Assembly: GCA_025602915.1 (NCBI GenBank)
Contig: JAHLJZ010000001.1
Span: 186,001-250,000, forward strand
Length of the DNA stretch: 64,000 nucleotides
Source of the DNA: Paraphysoderma sedebokerense
Taxonomy: Eukaryota > Blastocladiomycota > Physodermatomycetes > Physodermatales > Physodermataceae
Direction of reading: 5' to 3'
How positions within the stretch are numbered: the stretch's first letter is position 1; every line of letters begins with the position of its first letter. The position numbers and the translations under genes are program-made. Shown here one piece after another: positions 1-11,236 of the stretch. The notes below the pieces were generated by a model. The model did not search any database. It was not told the origin of the DNA and was given only the letters and a program-made list of their open reading frames with translations.

Positions 1-78
1 TACAGGGATATCTCCCCTCCCGTGTACGATTTCTACTGCAAAAATAATCACTAAAATCGAGATAGACGGTCTCTCCAT
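1..78 (-). CDS. possible 5' end of a secreted-protein gene running off the left edge
   Basis: On the reverse strand an ATG at 78 opens a 26-codon reading frame that stays open to the window edge. It begins MERPSISILVIIFAVEIVHG, which looks like a signal peptide: short N-region, hydrophobic stretch ILVIIFAV and a small residue near the expected cleavage point. It lies only 61 bp downstream of the stop of the next gene on the same strand, so its promoter would have to sit in that gene's 3' end. The stretch is too short for a family call, and chance is possible. Confidence 0.25.
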   Translation of the reverse strand, partial: MERPSISILVIIFAVEIVHGRGDIPV

Positions 79-139
79 CGATATTCAACAACGCAACAGC
101 TGCAGTCTAGATTTAGGCAGATTGTCAATTACACCTTAT

Positions 140-2160
140 TTACTCCGCCGCTACTTGGTTAGGTTTGTTTTCCTCGGTTGTCGGACGAGCCTTGAGCTTT
201 GATGGTCCTTTACCGTACAAATAAGCAGGATGTCCCTTGCCCCTTAATGTGTTGAAGACTCTTCTTTGAATTATGTCTTTGGCTTTTAACCATTGCGGGG
301 AAACTAATACGATTGAGTTGAAAAATATGGCCATCGCTGGTGGAGTTCAGGAAGAGAGCGTTTAGTTGTATGCATAAACAACGATTCAGCAGACGGTCAA
401 CTTACCATCTTTGGTGCCCAATGAGACCAATTGAATAAGAGGATCCAATAATGGCGGTTTGGATCCCTTTGTGCCTTGCTCTAAGGGAGCTTTCCCTTTT
501 TCTAAGCGACAGATATTGCGGGCAATGGTGACAGCGCTAATACACGCAGCGTATGCATTTTTTTCTTCACGTACAGAAGTAACGTCACCGCCAGCCAAAA
601 TATTGCTATGACCCGGAAACTGAAGCGTTGGCAATACCTGTGAAGGTAAAGAAAGACAAATTCTTCAATAAATATTTACTGACCCGTGATATAATTCAGA
701 AGCCACAAACCTTGATTCTCTTTTTCGCATCCACGCAATCCGAAAAATGTTCTTTCAAGAAAGGCGATTGCGCTTGAGGACCAATTGCGAGGTAAACCAT
801 GTCATATTGGAAGATTCGACCACTTCGACTTTCGAAGAGATTTTTCGCTTCATCATACTTCACTAATCGTTCGTTGAGAATGATTTCTACTCCAATCTTT
901 TTAAGGTACGCCATGCATTTTATATGCACTTTTTCAGTCATTCTTTTTATCAATTGTCCATTCGCTTCAACAAGAGTTACTTTTTTAGTGGGAAAATTTG
1001 TTGCAATTTCACCGGCTATTTCGACCCCGACGCTTCCTTAATCACAGAGTTAATCAACTACGAAAAGGGCTGGGCGTATCAAGAACAGAGATTCTAAACT
1101 CACCTCCGCCAACTACTAAAACAGTTTGAGCTTTGAGCAAACGTTGGTGTTCGAACTTCAATTTTTTAGATCTGTAAGTGTTGGATACATTTGCGGATTT
1201 GATATGTGACGAGTACGCCGACCCCGTCGCGACAGCAAGGTAATCGAATGGTATTTCTGTTTTTCCAACCGCAACATAAGTGGGTGTCACGTTATCGACA
1301 TTCGCCATGATGAAATGCCCGTTTCTTACGATTTCGCTATGTGGAAGTCGCATTAAGGGAGCCCTTTCAGGATTCGGAATTGCTGTAATTATAGCCGGCT
1401 GAAAACGTTACTTTGTTAAAATAATAATCAGACCGTTCTAATTCCGTAAATGACAAGTACTAACTGTATATTCAAAATACGCCTTAGAGTCAATCAGCAC
1501 CACATGAAATCGAGGAATTTTTTGCATTAGAGTTGCAACCAAAGTTCCGCAGAATCCACCTCCAATGATAACCACGCGCTTCTGATTATTTTTTACCGGA
1601 ATCGCCACTTCTCTACAAAGAAAGATTCAAGTCAGCAAGAGCTTACATATGTTAGGAAATATATTGTTAACGTACTCAAATGTTTTGCTCATGAGTTCTC
1701 TGTAAAATGTTCCGGCTTTGTCAGTTAAGAGTTTAATAATATGGCGTTCTGCTTCGTCAAAAATTTCAAAACTGCTGGAACTTAAGGTTTCCATATTTTT
1801 ATAAGAATCGATAATAGCGGTTCGGATTGAGCTGGGCAAATTGAGTTCCATGGGTGACGTCGGTTGGATGAACTCTTCTATTAATCTGTTAACATCATAC
1901 TGAATGACCTTTGGGTCGCTGTTGTCGTCATAAGAGCTTTTTGCATCACGTATGGCTTTGAGAAATATCAAATTTTCCTCGGCTGTAATGTTGTCAATCC
2001 AAGTCGCGTCAACATCTCATGCAAAAGACATGTACTGATGCGGGAGTGAATCTTTTGAAACATTACCCAGAGATTTTGAAAGATATAACTGAAATTGATC
2101 CAAAAGTGTTGGGGTGGAGAGAATTAAGTCGAAAGTGTCCTTGTTATCGTATACTGACAT
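140..2160 (-). CDS. RGS domain fused to an FSP1/AIFM2-like FAD-dependent NAD(P)H oxidoreductase
   Basis: About seven exons give a protein of roughly 535 residues. Exon 1 (2067-2160) and exon 2 (1676-1982) encode a full RGS fold, residues about 16-134: PTLLDQFQLYLSKSL, then AEENLIFLKAIRDAK, then the acidic FDEAERHIIKLL helix and FYRELMSKTFE. A 63-nt intron (1613-1675) joins it in frame to a pyridine-nucleotide-disulphide oxidoreductase with RVVIIGGGFCGT (FAD-binding), FDYLAVATGSAY, a second dinucleotide motif VLVVGGGSVGVEIAGEI, and NILAGGDVTS near the C-terminus. This order matches the FSP1/AMID group, flavoenzymes that reduce quinones at membranes. There is no Met before the first glycine motif, so the oxidoreductase has no start of its own, which supports a true fusion. 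RGS domains accelerate GTP hydrolysis by G-alpha proteins. The coupling of redox activity and G-protein control is inference. The start is the ATG at 2160, just upstream of the RGS. Confidence 0.8.
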
Positions 2161-3025
2161 CTTGCCCCTGTGTACAAATGACTGATGTAAGGGGAAGGAG
2201 GTGGATTAGTAAACGTGTGTTGCCTGACCTAGATAATGTCGTTCATGCTTACACGAATGTCCTATAATTTAGGCTATCAACTCTGAAATAGGCTCGAACG
2301 GGACGAATTCTAGAAGAGCCACAAGTGAAGAGAAGGATTACGCAAGAGAAGCCTGTTGCCGATGGAGACTGAAGTTACCATCAGCTTGCGAAGGGGTTAT
2401 ATGTCTATCATAGGAACAGTTTGATGAAGATCGAATTCTGTCTCATCCGCAGGTCACATCTGTTGCGCTGAATGCGAGACAAAGGATGAGCATTGAAAGA
2501 CATCAAACTTTTACAACAAGAAGCCGGGTCCGGACTTCCTCGACGCGACGCGACGCGACTTCTCCGCCGTTCGCGGACCCATCTCCCACCGCATTTGCAG
2601 CTCATTAGACTACTTTCCACTTCCACGGTTCATGATAACATGAGTGACATAATATAAGACTACCCTGCTAGAGAGTGCAGAGAGTACAGAGACAGCGTTT
2701 CACAGCGCATTAGATTTCAGAATCGGCTACATCCAAAGCTGTAAAGCCGTAATTGCTAGATGGACAGGATACAGGGGGACTGCGGGGGGTGACTGACGAG
2801 AGCAGTGACGTGTCCATTCCTCACCAGTCAGAATGAATGATCGCTCGCAAAGATAACGAGGATCTGCATTCTGCACTTTCGGGCCCAACCTGCTATCCTT
2901 CGAAAAGTTCGTCATTCAGGAATACCCTGAAATATCCTTCTCCTTCTTCTAAGTTCATTGGTAGTATATTCCAAGTGCCCATATCAGTGAGTCTCAAGTC
3001 AGCGGAACATTTGATTCTCAGCACG
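2161..3025. other. intergenic, divergent upstream region
   Basis: This is the stretch between the RGS-oxidoreductase start and the probable BBOF1 start. It holds a short run of a 5-bp unit at 2541-2559 and several small open frames on both strands without recognisable protein features. No RNA gene was seen. Confidence 0.5.
2541..2559. repeat. short tandem repeat, unit CGACG
   Basis: About four consecutive copies of cgacg lie in a GC-rich patch of an otherwise AT-rich intergenic region. Confidence 0.6.
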
Positions 3026-5199
3026 ATGTCAAGTAAAGGAGCGAAGCGATTGCAAAAAGACATATATCCTTTTATTTTCTTTTTTTCTAGTCCAATTACT
3101 ATAGTAAAAGTTCAATATTTCTTAATAATATCCCAACGTTACATTGCCCGACGAACCCGCTAAAGACAGGTCAAAATCTGGTACGACAAGTGAGGACTAT
3201 GAGACAAAAATCTTAGAATTGACAGATGGCTTACATCGAATGTATGATTAGCTTTCCTATAACGTCACTATAATGATATACCGAAACAATTCTTCAATTC
3301 ACGACAAACTCACAACTGTAAATACCTACAGGAAAGAGAAATATACTTCTTTGCAAATCGAGAACGAAAACATGACGAAAGCTCATGAAAAGTTTGATCA
3401 GGATAAGGTTGCTATGTTCCGCATTGTCATTTTGTAATCTCTGCCACATATGCTGCCTATTAAACCAATCTTCTTCTCTATAATAGCAAGATATTGTCGA
3501 TTATCTTCATATTGAACTTTCGAACAAAGACAAGGCAATCGCGAATGCAGACGAAAAGATTCATCAGTTGGAAACCAAAATTATTGGTCTTCACCAGTCT
3601 CATTCGGAAGAGACCGAAAATTTAAAGAGGCAGCATCAATATGAAATAGCTAATCTTACGTCTCGCATCAATCTACTACAACAAGAAATCACAGAGATTT
3701 TAGAATTCAAAGGAAAGAAAGGCGAACTGGAGAAACAACTGAAAGATTTGAACAGTTTACTCGTTGAAAAGGACAAGGAATACAAATGCGACATTCAGCA
3801 CCTAGAAAGGAAATATATTCAAGATAAAAATTTCTTAAAAAAAGATATGGTACAGAAAGTTACCGACGCTGTTGGAACATTCAAGAAGATGGCAGATCAG
3901 CAAATGGAAGACGTATGTCGGATTATCTTCAGTGACGGTTAATGTTCTCGGCTGATGTTTATCATTTCTCTTGAATTGGGAGTAGACTACAAAGCGAGTC
4001 ATTCGTGAGAACCTCACTATCTCATCACAACTCCGCAATCTTTCAACCAAAACTTTGGAGCTCATAACTGAAAACGAGTTACTAAAGAAGAAGAACCGAG
4101 AACTTAGTATCAACAACTCTCTTCTACAAGACGAACAAAAAGTAATGGCGAAACGATATAAAATAAAGCATCTGAGCAAAAAACAAATGATCGCCGCAAG
4201 TATGGAAGGTCCGTGTATATCATCAACGTCGGTTCTCTTGCGTTCCATCTCACAATGGTGATGTTGATTAGGGATACAGAATAGCCACCTTGAAGCTACT
4301 CCGAACGTAAAAGATTTTCCGCTTCCGAATGAGACAAGGAAATTGTCGATAAAGGACAGGCGTAAAAGTACTCAAACTGTCGACAATGTGAGTAGAAACA
4401 TAGGCGGCTCGGCTGCCCCTTCCTTTTTGAAATGTCATTTATTGATCACCAGATTTTGGCCTAATACTTTGCTGACGTCTGCATAATTTAAATGGACAGA
4501 AACTGAGTACTTTAGAAACTAGCACTCCACATCTACACTCTCAGATTACAGCTTATCAGCATACGATAGAGGAACTGGCGGTTTTGATAGCCAAAAATAT
4601 TTATCAGCCGGAAAAAAATGAAATCGCTGTAAAAGAGAAGGAAAACGAAGTGAGTACTCATAATCCCATAATTCAGATTGTTACCTACTCATTTATCAAT
4701 TTTCGATCCATAATGGTGCTGAATTCCCATTTCTATTTTATTGTAGCTTTTTAACTATATCTTACGGATGTTCATAAATGACCTCAAGTCAAATCGCGTG
4801 TCCCTCCATCCTCACTCAACGACGGCTGGATCCCGTCAAGACCATTTGTGCGAAAAATCGGATGATACCGGCGTGAAAAGTGCAGGAACAGAGGCAGAAT
4901 TAATTTCAGTTTACAATGACAATCAGGCTATAAATGACATCAACCCGGTCGATATCTCTCCCGGTCATGTAATTCTTCCTGGTCCTTCAAATCACATGCC
5001 TATGAATGATGACAGACAACTCCGAGGTTCACATCAGCAGACAGACACCTTAACAGGGCCGCTGACTCCAATGCCGCCATTGCCTGATGTTCTTCTCTCA
5101 GAAATGAGAAAATGGGAAAGAAAAGTAAGCACGGCTGACTAAATGAGCGGGACGGTCTCCCTTAATTTGCTGTCTGAGCAGGCAGTCAGAAGTATTTGA
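3026..5199 (+). CDS. BBOF1: BBOF1-like basal body coiled-coil protein (DUF4515 family)
   Basis: The spliced exons encode a long coiled coil. Landmarks in order are SEDYETKILELTDGLHRM, KYTSLQIENENMTKAHEKF, QDIVDYLHIELSNKD, YKCDIQHLERKYIQDKNFL, KKDMVQKVTDAVGTFKKMAD, then KRVIRENLTISSQLRNL and LELITENELLKKKNRELS. The path through 'KYIQDKNFLKKDMVQKV' and the RENL..L segment matches the family of basal body orientation factor 1, which acts at flagellar basal bodies. The first clear coding exon begins near 3166-3172. The ATG at 3026 (MSSKGAKRLQ frame) is a plausible start, but I could not make the first junction fit cleanly. The last intron (gtaagc after ..WERK) leads to a short final exon ending at 5199; without it the stop would be at 5142. 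The C-terminal 150 residues are low-complexity and polar. The gene implies a flagellated life stage. Confidence 0.75.
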
Positions 5200-5566
5200 T
5201 TGAATATTCTAAAAGCTGAGTTTAATTAGTAGAGTTTAGGGTTGTTATGTGGATACCACCACGAATAGATTCTAGTGAAACCATCATGTCATATTTTTAT
5301 CACAAGGAGTGTCAAGAGCAATTTGATTTTGACAATATATAATCAGTTGAGTTAAACCTTTAGGTTTTTGGATACAATGCGCACGTATATATAATGAATA
5401 CGGCGCTTGCTCAAATCCAATGCGGAAATGATCATTTGGAAAGTTGCAAGTGACCCTGGTCAGCTGCGTTGCTACTTACCAACCGACGCGTGATGTCCTT
5501 GTACACAAACTTTGATCGCACTTCCTGCATGCTCAATTTACATCTTGAAATTGTAATAACTGAATA
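5200..5566. other. intergenic, probable MAK11 promoter
   Basis: AT-rich sequence with a tatatataatg box near 5385-5395 upstream of the WD40 gene. I see nothing else. Confidence 0.4.
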
Positions 5567-7052
5567 ATGGCACCAGGAAATGTTTCAAAATCTCATCAAT
5601 CTACCTCCAATGCGAGCGACCGCGGATTCCGCATAATTGCAGGATCATACGAGCGACTTCTATACGGTATCGATGCAAAATGGGAAGTTCAAGATAACGA
5701 AGAAACCCTTGTTCTTACTCCTCAATTCATGTTCCCCTCCCATATTGGGTGTATCAAAAGCGTTGCTGTTTCCACCCGAAATTCAAACAATGAATCGAAG
5801 AAATGTAATTGGCTTGCTACAGGTGGAACTGATGAAATTGTTAGGTGCGGCTATTAAAACTTACCTGAAAGGATTGAATGGAGTCTTTAATGCATTTCAT
5901 TAGGATCTATAATCTCTCAACTCTTACATCACAAGGAACACTTCATCATCATTCTGGCACTATAACGTCACTGGCCTTCTTTGATTCTTCGCATCTATTG
6001 ACAGGAAGTGAGGACGGCAAAGTTGCGATTGTCCGGTGTAAGGATTGGGAAGTCTTGAAGATTATGAAAGGACACAAGTAAGTATATTTTGTACAATTTT
6101 TCTGATACTGCTGTTCTGACTTTTCTCCAAAGATCTGCAGTTACTGGGATTACAATACATCCTTCTGGCAAATTAGCTATATCTGTTTCATCCCATCCTC
6201 ATCGATCTGTCATTTGTTGGAATTTATTAAGAGGTATCAAAGCTACTCGGATCAACTTGTATACCGGTATGTCATCGGACAGAATTCTTCCATTAGTTAA
6301 GCTTAACTTTAACTGTGCTTTTTTTAGATCCCTTATCCACGATATTTCACCCTCATCGCTCTGCTCCTCTTCTTAGCATTACCTACTCAACGCATATTAA
6401 TTTATACAACACCACTGACATTGATTTGACAAATCCGGTTGAAGTTTTTACTGTCGCTGCGCCGAACAAAATTCACCAGAGTTGTTGGTTCGTGTGGGGA
6501 AAGAAAAGTTACATAGTGGCTGGGTGCGAGAAAGATGTTGTGGTATTTGAAGTAGGAAATCAAAAGCAGAGTAAACTGTTGAACTTCACAGGGTTCAGTA
6601 ACAGGGTTCGGGACGTCAAAATCTTCTATCCTTCTGATCCGTTCAATGAAGTCACAGACCAAGAATTACCGGTTCCGACAAACCGTCCTGTTCTTGTTAC
6701 AGTCACTTCCGATGGTGTCATGTCTTGCATTGACATTCTTCGGTCTATTTTCGCCGTTCAGTCGTCAGACAGCAACGATGCATCATTTGATTTCAAAGAG
6801 TTTACGTACGGACAGTACGAAACAAAAGTTCGGCTTACTTGCTTAGCCATTGAGCAGGAAAATGTGTTTGGAAGCGATGGAAGTTTATGCGAGCAGAAAT
6901 CTGAAGTGGAAATGGCAGGGGAATCTGAGACTGGCAACTTCGAAGGTGAAGAGAAAATGGAGAATGTAAAACGAAAGAAGAATGATGTTGACAAAGTAGC
7001 TTCAAATTCAAAGTCTAACAAAAAAATGAAGGCCGGCAAGAAACTGAATTAA
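5567..7052 (+). CDS. MAK11: MAK11/PAK1IP1-like WD40 ribosome biogenesis protein
   Basis: Four exons, with introns at about 5845-5902, 6080-6131 and 6267-6329. WD40 repeats are visible as WLATGGTDEIVRIYNL, HLLTGSEDGKVAIV and KLAISVSSHPHRSVICWNLL, then GKKSYIVAGCEKDVVVFEV. The atypical repeat spacing and the RIIAGSYERLLYG opening match the MAK11/PAK1IP1 family, nucleolar factors for 60S ribosome assembly that also bind p21-activated kinases in animals. The C-terminus is a lysine-rich tail (RKKNDVDKVASNSKSNKKMK) suited to nuclear import. The start is the first ATG before the conserved opening. A cataataaag signal lies just downstream. Confidence 0.78.
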
Positions 7053-7976
7053 GTCCATTTTTGGCACTGTTGTAGAAAGCCTAGCATAATAAAGTTCCTC
7101 AGTGAAAATTTTTTTTGTAACGCTGAGTGTCAGATCTATTTTAATACGACCCTAATTTTTTTTGGAATCAAGCGTGATCTTGCCCTTCTATTCGATGACG
7201 TGACAAGTCGGTGTCTTCCTTCACACAACGAAGTTCGGCACCATGACAGATCCAGACATTTAATCAGATAACAAGCTCATCGAAGAGTGATTAACAAGTA
7301 TAAATGTGCAGTAGTTTGAAAGACGCCTAATAATTCCTTGAGGACTGACTGAAACTCTCAGGGCCCTGTTGTATTCTCTATCACGGGCAAGAAGAGATAA
7401 GCTTATGACTAATTTTGAGGTAAATAGAGTCGAGCCCATAATAGTTTATTTTGCCGCCAAGTTAATTATTGCGGGGAAATAGAATCTAACCAGCCTTCAG
7501 AGCGAGCCGTCGATGTAGGATGCTAACATTAAAATATGCATGCGAGTACTTGGCGTCCACTGTTTTAATGCCGCAAAATTAATTAAAAGTTAAGGGTGGC
7601 ATGTAAACCGTTTCTTCTGTGTATATATTTACTCGCACACAAGCAATTACACTTTGGGCTATAACAGCACGTTTGTAAGACGGATGTCACAGTTTCGATG
7701 AATTTGGGTGTGACCGGAGCAATGTATCATTAGTTGCAGCTTATTTTCTCGGTTCATAGTCTGGGTTCACTTGGGTTTCTCAATAGCTTCAATGAAGTCG
7801 CCTTAATTGGAAAGCCCTTTGTCTATTTCATTGAGGTGGAACGCAATCGTGGTACAAACCACTGTAATAAACGCGTCTTGATCACAATAGCCAGAAGAGG
7901 TTCATAAGGAATAGGATGGATGAGAAATAACTTGAATCCATAGTAGCCCTCTAACTATTTACATTTAGCAGTGAAT
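7053..7976. other. intergenic, about 0.9 kb
   Basis: AT-rich sequence between MAK11 and the first proline-rich gene. It has a likely polyadenylation signal near 7087 and no gene or repeat that I can support. Confidence 0.5.
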
Positions 7977-8922
7977 ATGAGATTATATCGCTGCGTCGTC
8001 TGCATATTTGCGGTTCTGGGGCTGGCAAGCGTTGGAAATAATTTTCCATCGCCCCAAGCGCAGAATTGTCCAACTTGCACGATTTGCAAAGAGGCCAACG
8101 GCAACTTCAAGCCAGGATGTACTGAACCACCAGCTGGTAAGGATTACCATTTCATTTTCTGTAGCGAGAAATATGTAGAAGTTGAGTATCTAAATCTGTT
8201 CTTTAATCGTTATAGCTCCAGCTTGCCTGTCTCCACTGGAATTACCTCCATGTCCAGCCGGAGCTCCTCCTGCTCCACCCAAAAACAGTCCTCCCTTGCC
8301 TCCTCCTCCAAAGGAAGCACCGAGCAAGCAAAGTCCACCACCCCCACCACCTCCTCCGCCTCCACCACCACCAATTGCACCATTACCTCCTCCTCCGCCG
8401 CCCCCTCCTCCTGCTTCTTCGTCTTCTTCACCCTCTCCTTCGCCATCTCTTCCGCCCCTACCACCCCCAGCAAAAGAAGAGCCCAAGAAAGAATTACAGA
8501 CCAGCCAAGAGCCCCCAAAAACCACTTCAACTCCACCACCTCTCTTTGTCCCTCCACCAATTACACCGGCACCCGTTATCACACCGCCTGCAAACCCCCC
8601 TCCCGCAATAGTAGCGCCAACCACTTCAAGCACATCAAGTTCCACAACCCTAGAGACTCAGACGCCTACGTTGACAACTTCTAGTGATACACCTACCTTT
8701 ACGACTCAACCATCACCGGCAACCCTAGATAAAGAACAAGAAAAGATCCAGAAGGAATTGGAGAAACAGAGAAAAAAAGAGGCGAAAAAAGATGGTAAAG
8801 GCAAGGGCAATGGTAAAGGTAAGGGTAGTGGTAAAGGTGACAATAGCGGGAGCGGGGACGAAGATGGAAGCGGGAGCGGGCCTGACAATAGCAATCTTGT
8901 AAAAAGGCGATTAATGGCATAA
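7977..8922 (+). CDS. secreted Cys-module/poly-proline protein, copy A
   Basis: Two exons (7977-8136, 8216-8922) encode 288 residues. The order is: signal peptide (YRCVVCIFAVLGLASV); a compact cysteine module with CPTCTICKEANGNFKPGC, then ACLSPLELPPC after the intron; a long proline-rich stretch with runs of 6-13 prolines and Ser/Thr-rich patches; a Lys/Glu helix (KEQEKIQKELEKQRKKEAKK); and a Gly-Lys/Gly-Ser tail. The intron is phase 1, exactly after the EPPAG motif. I do not recognise the family. The layout suggests a cell-wall or extracellular-matrix protein: a small disulphide head on a stiff polyproline stalk with a basic tail. An in-frame GTG lies 6 bp upstream; the ATG at 7977 is the natural start. 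The paralogue is 1 kb downstream. Confidence 0.8.
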
Positions 8923-9965
8923 TTTATATTTCTTGTAAATTTGTAAATTTAAGAATGTAATTATATTAGATTGTAAATATCACTTCTTTGTGATTTAACG
9001 TTGAATATACTCGCTACATTAAGAATCAATGTCATACGTCACTGCAATGATGAGAAAGATTCGATAGGTTTTAAGTAGTCGTCCTGACCTGCGTTAGCGA
9101 AATTCAGACAATTTGGATATAGTTTCGCAGCATAGCGACAAAATATCAAATTCGGATTAATAATCTACACTGTCAGTCAATCCGTCAATCGACCAATGTT
9201 TTCTACCCCAAAAAAAAATCCAAATGACGCACCATTCGCAATCCTTATGTCACAAGAAGTTACGCATTCTAAGCCGATGTAACACGCTTATATATTTAGA
9301 AAGTTGTCTCGTATTTAAAGATGTAAGTAACAATAGTAATAAAATCCTAACCTTATTTTCAACCAAGTATTACTCCTATATACCACGCTCTAGATTATAT
9401 AAATTGAAAAAAAAAAAAAGATTTTGGATTTTTGGTTCACATCTAATTAATTCCAGCGATAATCGTCGAGAAAGTTTTACTACACCAAAAACGAGTAATA
9501 TAGCAGTTGGAAAAATTTACATATATCTTTTCCATCCGGCGGCGGCTTATGTGTATAGCGCTCTCTTTTAACGGGTGGTGCGTTCACACCGGCAGCTGTT
9601 ACAGTTAACTTCAGATAATTGTATTCACTCAGGACATGGACATAATGTGGCGAAACCCACTAATAATTAGTGGGATGCTAATACGTTAACGGCATGAATG
9701 ACGCAAGAAAGGAAGGGCACATAGCAATGAAGAACTTTGTTCCACGTATTAATGTCCGTAACCAATTATTGCCTCTTCTTTGAATTCATCGTTTTGAGCG
9801 TTTGGCAAATGCACTTGCCACAGGAGAAGAGTGGAGGTACAAATTTATAATTTCATGAACTCTATTGTCTACGCGAGCCACGACGAACAATATCGACGGC
9901 CTGGACAACAGCGTATCTGTTTACATAAGACGGGATATGTCCCCGCCGTACTTTAAGAATCAACC
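8923..9965. other. intergenic, about 1 kb between the paralogues
   Basis: AT-rich with a poly-A tract near 9407-9419 and a tata-like ctatata near 9377. A 115-codon open frame at 9224-9571 is AT-driven and shows no protein-like features. This is presumably the promoter region of copy B. Confidence 0.5.
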
Positions 9966-10887
9966 ATGAAGTTATCCATAATTTCAGTTCTGCTACCGTT
10001 GCTTTGTTTGGTGACGTTGACTGAGCAAATTCCCTGGCCCCAGGCACAAGGATGTCCGCCGTGTACGATTTGCAAGGAGCAGGACGGGAAATTCAAAGAG
10101 GGGTGTTCAGAACCGCCGGCTGGTACGTGGTATAATATGCACCATAGGGAGAATATGATATGCGAAGATAAGCACTTTAAATTAATATTAATGTAATTAT
10201 TTAGGACCAGCTTGTTTGTCACCCTTGGAATTACCTCCCTGCAACAATCCACCACCACCACCGTCCCCGCCTTCTCCACCTCCAAATCCTCCATCTCCAT
10301 CCCCACCACCTCCTCCACCTTCTCCCCCACCACCTCCTCCAACTCAGATCAAAACTCCACCGCCGCCACCTCCACCTGAAAAACAACCAACTCCACCTCC
10401 ACCACCAAAGAAAGAAGCACCAAAGCAACTTCCGCCACCGGCTACTCCTCCACCTTCAACAACTAGCTCGCCCCCTCCAGCACAAACTACGTCGACACAG
10501 AAACCTGACCCACCGATTTCGACCCCTCTTCCAGATCCCGAAGTCCGTCCACCTCCTCCGCCTCCGCCAGATGATGAAAAGAAAAAAGCCGAAGAGGAGA
10601 AGAAACTAGAGGAGCAAAGAAAGAAAGAAGCCGAGCAGCAGAAGAAACAAATCGAAGAACAGAATAAAATTATAGAGGAACAAAGGAAAAGAGACGAGCA
10701 AGCTAAGAAAGATCAGGAAGCAGCGCTGAAGAAGCAGATCGAAGAGCAACAAAAATTAATCGAAGAAGCCCAAAAGGGAAAGAAAGGCAACGGCAAAGGA
10801 AAGGGAAAGGGCAATGGTAAAGGTAAAGGCAACGGAAGTGATGGCGGTGTTGGTATTCTGGCCGCCAAGATGGAAGTACAGTTGTAG
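9966..10887 (+). CDS. secreted Cys-module/poly-proline protein, copy B
   Basis: Two exons (9966-10122, 10205-10887) encode 279 residues. The plan is that of copy A: signal peptide (LSIISVLLPLLCLVTLTE), CPPCTICKEQDGKFKEGC, a phase 1 intron after EPPAG, PACLSPLELPPC, a proline-rich stalk with PPPPPPSPPPPP-type runs, a long Lys/Glu/Gln helix (EEQRKKEAEQQKKQIEEQNK) and a GKGKGKGNGKGKGNG tail. The Cys module is far better conserved between copies than the stalk, so it is probably the functional head. The charged helix is longer than in copy A. Function is unknown; an extracellular structural or adhesive role is inferred from composition. Confidence 0.82.
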
Positions 10888-11236
10888 ATATGTGCTCTCA
10901 GAGAAACAATTATAATTTTTATAAATAAGATTTGTGTATGGTAGGTAGAAACATTCCGAATTTTGAATTCAGAATAATCAATAAATATTTAAGTCAATAA
11001 TTTACATTATCATTTAATTATCCTCGGACGCCGAAAGAAGCGCGCATATGACCATCTCGTTAAAAGGTTAATTTATGCAAACGTTCTGCATATCGCATCA
11101 GCGGATGAACACACTCTTGCGGTACTAATAATATGACAGCATATTCTATTGTAAATAATATACAAAATTATTGATAATTTGGCATCGAAATGAATATGAA
11201 CAGATCCTTTTCATTACTACTTTGCGCTATCCGGTT
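10888..11236. other. intergenic, convergent 3' ends
   Basis: AT-rich sequence with aataaat-like signals near 10978-10986 for copy B. I see nothing else. Confidence 0.45.

Noticed and set aside
1613-1646. 34-nt intron (gtaagc..gtag) in the RGS-oxidoreductase gene
   Set aside because: It creates a stop at the join; the 63-nt intron starting gtacgt keeps the frame.
8190-8645. Long reverse-strand Gly-rich open frames opposite copy A
   Set aside because: They are the complement of poly-proline codons (CCN), so they show glycine runs as shadows.
9224-9571. 115-codon forward frame between the paralogues
   Set aside because: AT-rich, lysine run from a poly-A tract, no homology and no splice context.
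10231-10428. Reverse Trp/Arg-rich frame opposite copy B
   Set aside because: Complement of proline codons; no protein-like composition.
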